Made by a program: the position numbers and the translations under genes. Shown here piece after piece: positions 6,708 to 9,187 of a DNA stretch of 9,187 nucleotides (the stretch's first letter is position 1; each line of letters begins with the position of its first letter). The stretch covers positions 1 to 9,187 of the forward strand of contig JAUWDQ010000101.1 of assembly GCA_030608745.1 (NCBI GenBank). The letters are read 5' to 3'. Source of the DNA: Pseudomonadota bacterium (GTDB lineage Bacteria; Desulfobacterota; BSN033; WVXP01; G020346125). The notes beneath the pieces were generated by a model. That model had not been told where the DNA came from. It saw only the letters and a program-made list of their open reading frames with translations, and made no database searches.

Positions 6708-7427
6708 CTATTCCTCCTGCCAGGTAGATCGAATAGATATTTCATTCATTGAAACAGCCTCAGGGTATTGCAAGGCGTGGACAATAGCACCAGCGACGTG
6801 TTCAGGCCTCAAGAATTTTTCTCTCTCCTCTGGCGAAAATTCGGCTACCATTTGAGTATCCGTCCGGCCTGGGTATACCGTGGTAACACGGATTTTCCAT
6901 TTCTGTATCTGTTTGCGCAGGCTTTCGCTAAATGCTCTGACGGCAAATTTTGTTGCACAATACATCGGCCCTTGCGGGAAATATTTCTTCCCAACACCTG
7001 ATGAAATATTAATGATATGACCGGTGGACCGGGCTTTCATCGAGGGAAGCACGGCATGGGTACAGTAATAGACTCCCAGAATATTTACCCTTACCATCTC
7101 GGTGACTTCCTCAGGATTTGACGTGTCTATTGGGCCAACGACACGGACAGCGGCATTGTTTATGAGAATGTCAATTTGACCATAGACGTCCAATGCCTGT
7201 TGGGCAAGACGCTTACAGTCCTCGACTAACCTCACATCGGATTTAACTCCAAGGGCATTACCCCCTCCCTTGGTGATTTCATGTTGGAGGGTCAAGAGTT
7301 TTTCTTCATTTCGAGAGGCGAGTACCACATTTGCTCCTTTATTTGACAAGGCCAAGCTGACGGCACGTCCAATTCCCTGTGAAGCGCCCGTTACTATCGC
7401 CGTCTTACCCTTTAAGTTAACGATCAT
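6708..7427 (-). CDS. Short-chain dehydrogenase/reductase (classical SDR)
   Basis: This 239-residue cytoplasmic oxidoreductase has the normal length of classical SDRs. The cofactor motif TGASQGIG is at 13-20, and the basic residue Arg39 in ASRNEEK after the second strand favours NADP(H). NNAA is at 90-93. The catalytic tetrad is complete: Asn115, Ser143 (INISSG), Tyr156 and Lys160 (YCATK), followed by the YPGRTDT motif (185-191). The substrate cannot be deduced; ketoacyl, sugar and steroid-type reductions are all possible for this family. The ATG has a strong GGGAGGG ribosome binding site just upstream on the minus strand (about 7431-7438). The gene converges on the hydrolase operon and diverges from the ATC-hydrolase-like gene, so it is its own transcription unit. 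The stop lies 34 bases from the end of repeat copy 1. Confidence 0.92.
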   Translation of the reverse strand: MIVNLKGKTAIVTGASQGIGRAVSLALSNKGANVVLASRNEEKLLTLQHEITKGGGNALGVKSDVRLVEDCKRLAQQALDVYGQIDILINNAAVRVVGPIDTSNPEEVTEMVRVNILGVYYCTHAVLPSMKARSTGHIINISSGVGKKYFPQGPMYCATKFAVRAFSESLRKQIQKWKIRVTTVYPGRTDTQMVAEFSPEEREKFLRPEHVAGAIVHALQYPEAVSMNEISIRSTWQEE

Positions 7428-7507
7428 ATTCCCTCCCTTTTTTTTTGGCTATCGGCTGGGGGCCTATTTTAAGGGATTAGGTGGCTTCTTCCCATGAGCG
7501 TATTCGT

Positions 7508-7594
7508 TTATGATCCCTTGGATCGGATGATATTCAAAAAGATTTCTGTATAAAAATCAATAGCCCTTTCTAAATCACGAGGAATAATTTTTGT
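7508..7594 (-). pseudogene. Probable remnant of a VOC/glyoxalase-superfamily gene (N-terminal fragment)
   Basis: Read on the minus strand, 28 codons give PRDLERAIDFYTEIF and then LNIIRSKGS before a stop. The D-L-E-R-A-I-x-F-Y-x-E pattern is the hallmark first strand and helix of vicinal-oxygen-chelate (glyoxalase I / bleomycin-resistance) domains. A normal domain would continue for about 100 more residues. Here there is no ATG with a ribosome binding site, an in-frame stop lies close upstream, and the downstream sequence runs into the SDR leader. The match is short and judged by eye, so chance similarity remains possible. Confidence 0.4.
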
Positions 7595-7665
7595 TTATGA
7601 TTTTTTAAGAATTCCTCACAACTCACATCGGTCGGATTCACCCATCTTCAGGATAGACAATCAAG

Positions 7666-7696
7666 GTCCACAGGATACCTGTGTTCGGGGTTGGAC
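7666..7696. promoter_or_regulatory. Palindrome in the divergent spacer, possible operator or RNA hairpin
   Basis: CACAGG-ATA-CCTGTG (7669-7683) is a perfect 15-base dyad. It sits inside a second, alternative pair GTCCA (7666-7670) and TGGAC (7692-7696). The position between divergently transcribed genes fits an operator for a dimeric regulator, but no regulator gene is in the window and no second copy was seen. Confidence 0.25.
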
Positions 7697-7912
7697 TGTT
7701 TGTTCTTAGTGCGAGTGATTCGGTACCCCTGCAGAACCTGTCTTTTCTGTGAGAAGAGAGGGCTTTCTGAGCTTTGGGAATGTGCAATAATATGCCGCTG
7801 ATATCAGACCTATTTTCTTTGCCGAGAGCTTGTTTGTTGCTCCTGTCGGATGTTTTGTAGTAATTTATGGAAAGGAAACAAATCCTGAATAAGAAAACAA
7901 TAAATCTATTTT

Positions 7913-7919
7913 AAGGAGG
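7913..7919 (+). promoter_or_regulatory. Ribosome binding site deciding a GTG start
   Basis: AAGGAGG lies eight bases before the GTG at 7928. A nearer ATG at 7923 is only a two-codon frame (ATG TCG TGA) whose stop overlaps the GTG, so the GTG is the true start of the ATC-hydrolase-like gene. Confidence 0.7.
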
Positions 7920-7927
7920 GAGATGTC

Positions 7928-8509
7928 GTGAAACAAGGATCAAAAAATGACAAGGTTATTCCCATAGATGAAGCTAAACAAGCCCTTCAAAGCATTTGTC
8001 GCAGGCTTGGGCTAATACATTTGGAGTATGCAAAAGCTATAGTTGAGGAACTCGGCGAGGAAAAGGGGATAAAACTCATTTCAAGAGCCATAAGGAATTA
8101 TGGCTCAAAGATCGGGGAGAAAACGAGAGAAGAGGTGTTAGCGAAGGGATTAGAAATAATCCCAGAGAATTTCAATAAGGGTGACACGTATCGTGTTCCC
8201 AGTATTCCTGGTGGGCTGCACGAGACTCGTAAGATCGTAAAGGTGGATGGAAAAGAAAGGTTTTGCTCAACTGGATGTATAGTGGCCAAAGTCTGGCAGG
8301 AAGAAGGAGAAGAAAAACTGGGAAGGCTTTATTGTTATATGGACGTAGCAAAATATATGGCGTTTAATCCAAACTACAAGTATGTACACATTAAGGCAAT
8401 ACCGGATGGCGATGACTGCTGTGAAATGGGAATTAAGCCTACCACAGAACAGGAGAGGAAAGATTTTTTCGCCGAAGACAAAGACTGGTTTTATATAGAC
8501 AAATATTGA
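7928..8509 (+). CDS. L-2-amino-thiazoline-4-carboxylic acid (ATC) hydrolase family protein
   Basis: This 193-residue soluble protein matches the ATC_hydrolase family in length and in its Cys-rich second half: FCSTGCIVAKVW (112-123), GRLYCYMDVAKYMAFNP (132-148), a His at 154 and PDGDDCCEMG (159-168). Cys113, Cys117, Cys136 and Cys164/165 with Asp139 are candidate catalytic or structural residues. The founding Pseudomonas enzyme opens the thiazoline ring of ATC to give N-carbamoyl-cysteine on the way to L-cysteine, but most family members are uncharacterised and no carbamoyl-cysteine hydrolase is visible here. The N-terminal 70 residues are helical and charged. Codon use is clearly more AT-rich than in the transporter operon, which suggests separate acquisition. 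The start is a GTG with a strong AAGGAGG. The TGA stop is formed by the first bases of repeat copy 2. Confidence 0.82.
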   Translation: MKQGSKNDKVIPIDEAKQALQSICRRLGLIHLEYAKAIVEELGEEKGIKLISRAIRNYGSKIGEKTREEVLAKGLEIIPENFNKGDTYRVPSIPGGLHETRKIVKVDGKERFCSTGCIVAKVWQEEGEEKLGRLYCYMDVAKYMAFNPNYKYVHIKAIPDGDDCCEMGIKPTTEQERKDFFAEDKDWFYIDKY

Positions 8510-8663
8510 CGGCTTCGTAAAAAGTCCATCTGCGGCGTTGCGCTTCATCTTTAAGTCACTGCGGCGTACTGGTAAGTACGCCTCATTCCTATAGATTCAC
8601 GCGCCTTGCATCTGGAGCTTTTTACTGTGTCGTCTGATTTATGACTTTTTACGAGACCATCAA
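8506..8663. repeat. Palindromic MITE-like repeat, copy 2 (uninterrupted)
   Basis: The 158-base element has terminal inverted repeats: TTGACGGCTTCGTAAAAAGT followed by C at 8506-8526, against GACTTTTTACGAGACCATCA followed by A at 8643-8663, matching at 18 of 21 positions. The symmetry extends into the flanks (AATA before and TATT after), which is compatible with a TA target duplication. A perfect inner hairpin GGCGTACT-GGTA-AGTACGCC is at 8563-8582. It is the inverted relative of 6421-6673. It could terminate transcription of the upstream gene as a hairpin. No coding capacity is seen. Confidence 0.82.
8563..8582 (+). terminator. Perfect 8-bp stem-loop inside repeat copy 2
   Basis: GGCGTACT pairs with AGTACGCC around a GGTA tetraloop. 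The corresponding site of copy 1 (6502-6519) keeps a six-base stem GCGTAC/GTACGC with a different loop, suggesting the stem rather than the loop is maintained. No U-tract follows directly, so termination is only a possible role. Confidence 0.35.
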
Positions 8664-8722
8664 TATTAGAAGAAAATGGTGCGGGATTCGCAAGGGCGCC
8701 ATTGGACGAAGGATAAGGATCA

Positions 8723-9187
8723 TTGCTCAAACTAAAAGATATACAAGCGGCGCAGGCGCGTATTGAGGCCTACGTGCGCCACACACCACTCATAAAGGCG
8801 GAGCCAGTCAAGGAACGAGGGAGCAGAGAAGGGTTGCTCTATTTGAAGCTGGAGAGCTTGCAAATTACGGGTTCGTTTAAGGCCCGTGGCGCCGTGAACA
8901 AGCTATTCAACCTTTCGTCGGAAGAAATCGCGCGAGGGATTGTGACTGCTTCGGGTGGCAACCACGGGTTGGGGGTTGCCTATGCGGGGTGGCTGGCGGA
9001 GACGTCCGCGACAATTTATATACCTCGGAACACCCCCAGGGCCAAAGCCGAAAAACTGGAAAGCTGGGGTGCTAATGTTATCGTTTATGGCCTGGTCTGG
9101 GACTTTGAAAACCTTGCTGCACTGGCTGCGGCAGATGGCGATGTTTTGAGGTTTTTCCACCCGTTTGCGGACCCGGCCGTTTTTGCC
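8723..9187 (+). CDS. Fold-type II PLP-dependent enzyme, threonine dehydratase / serine racemase type, N-terminal part (runs off right edge)
   Basis: An open frame of 155 codons continues to the last base of the window. It begins at TTG 8723; the in-frame TAA at 8714-8716 rules out any earlier start, and GAAGGATAAGGAT just upstream supplies a ribosome binding site. After an N-terminal HTPL (20-23) comes LKLESLQITGSFKARGA (41-57), in which Lys53 is the expected PLP Schiff-base lysine. SGGNHG (77-82) is the phosphate/substrate-loop motif of the family, and PRNTPRAKAEKLESWGA (107-123) is the typical I-x-x-P-x-x-x-P-x-x-K element. Family members deaminate L-threonine or L-serine to 2-oxo acids and ammonia, or racemise serine or hydroxyaspartate. 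The missing C-terminal half would show whether a regulatory ACT domain is present. It is GC-richer than the ATC-hydrolase-like gene and is separated from it by repeat copy 2. Confidence 0.88.
   Translation, partial: MLKLKDIQAAQARIEAYVRHTPLIKAEPVKERGSREGLLYLKLESLQITGSFKARGAVNKLFNLSSEEIARGIVTASGGNHGLGVAYAGWLAETSATIYIPRNTPRAKAEKLESWGANVIVYGLVWDFENLAALAAADGDVLRFFHPFADPAVFA

Larger units (their letters stand above)
7428..7927. other. Divergent intergenic region with gene remnant and palindrome
   Basis: This 500-base spacer separates the minus-strand SDR gene from the plus-strand ATC-hydrolase-like gene and must hold promoters for both. I could not assign either promoter with confidence. It contains a probable VOC-type gene fragment (7508-7594, minus strand) and a perfect short palindrome (7669-7683). 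The 160 bases before 7912 are AT-rich and have no recognisable gene on either strand. Confidence 0.6.

Noticed and set aside
6421..8663. CRISPR array formed by the repeated TTTTTACGA sequences
   Set aside because: There are only two copies, in opposite orientation, each internally palindromic and about 160 bases long, with no regular spacers or cas genes.
8903..9160. Minus-strand frame of 85 codons near the right edge
   Set aside because: It is antisense to the PLP-enzyme frame that carries SFKARGA and SGGNHG.
1..9187. tRNA or rRNA genes
   Set aside because: No cloverleaf with conserved GTTCGANNC-type arms and no rRNA-like stretch was noticed on either strand by eye.

Overview
The window looks like the chromosome of a Gram-negative bacterium, probably an anaerobic Desulfobacterota/deltaproteobacterial-type lineage. 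This rests on strong AAGGAGG-type ribosome binding sites, the tripartite tricarboxylate transporter (TTT) genes, an ATC-hydrolase-like protein, and TTTTTACGA-type intergenic palindromic repeats of a kind I associate with such genomes. The assignment is an inference; no marker gene is present.

Left part (1-1573): the C-terminal two thirds of an octopine/nopaline dehydrogenase family protein runs in from the left edge. It is followed 25 bases later by an M24-type (creatinase / Xaa-Pro peptidase) gene that keeps only its N-terminal domain, is frameshifted where the catalytic domain begins, and is then lost. About 370 bases of non-coding sequence follow, holding a candidate sigma70 promoter and two tandem AGAAAGGAGG ribosome-binding-site-like sequences.

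Middle part (1574-6380): a co-directional operon encodes a complete TTT system (periplasmic binding protein TctC, small membrane protein TctB, large permease TctA) followed by a gamma-glutamyltransferase-like Ntn-hydrolase with no signal peptide. A strong hairpin sits between tctC and tctB. The layout suggests that an organic acid or amino-acid conjugate is caught by TctC, imported by TctAB and hydrolysed in the cytoplasm. The hydrolase lacks several residues that bind the gamma-glutamyl group in classical enzymes, so glutathione need not be the substrate.

Right part (6381-9187): a short-chain dehydrogenase on the minus strand and an AT-rich ATC-hydrolase-family gene on the plus strand diverge from a 500-base spacer that holds a probable remnant of a VOC/glyoxalase-type gene. 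This pair is flanked by two inverted copies of one palindromic repeat (6421-6673 and 8506-8663). The left copy is interrupted by a 93-base segment with its own 10-base inverted termini. The right copy supplies the stop codon of the ATC-hydrolase-like gene. A fold-type II PLP enzyme (threonine dehydratase / serine racemase type) starts at a TTG and runs off the right edge.

The overall theme is uptake and catabolism of amino-acid derivatives in an accessory region shaped by small mobile repeats and gene decay. I did not find a clearly new defence or mobile system. The most unusual signals are the nested repeat and the transporter-linked atypical Ntn-hydrolase.
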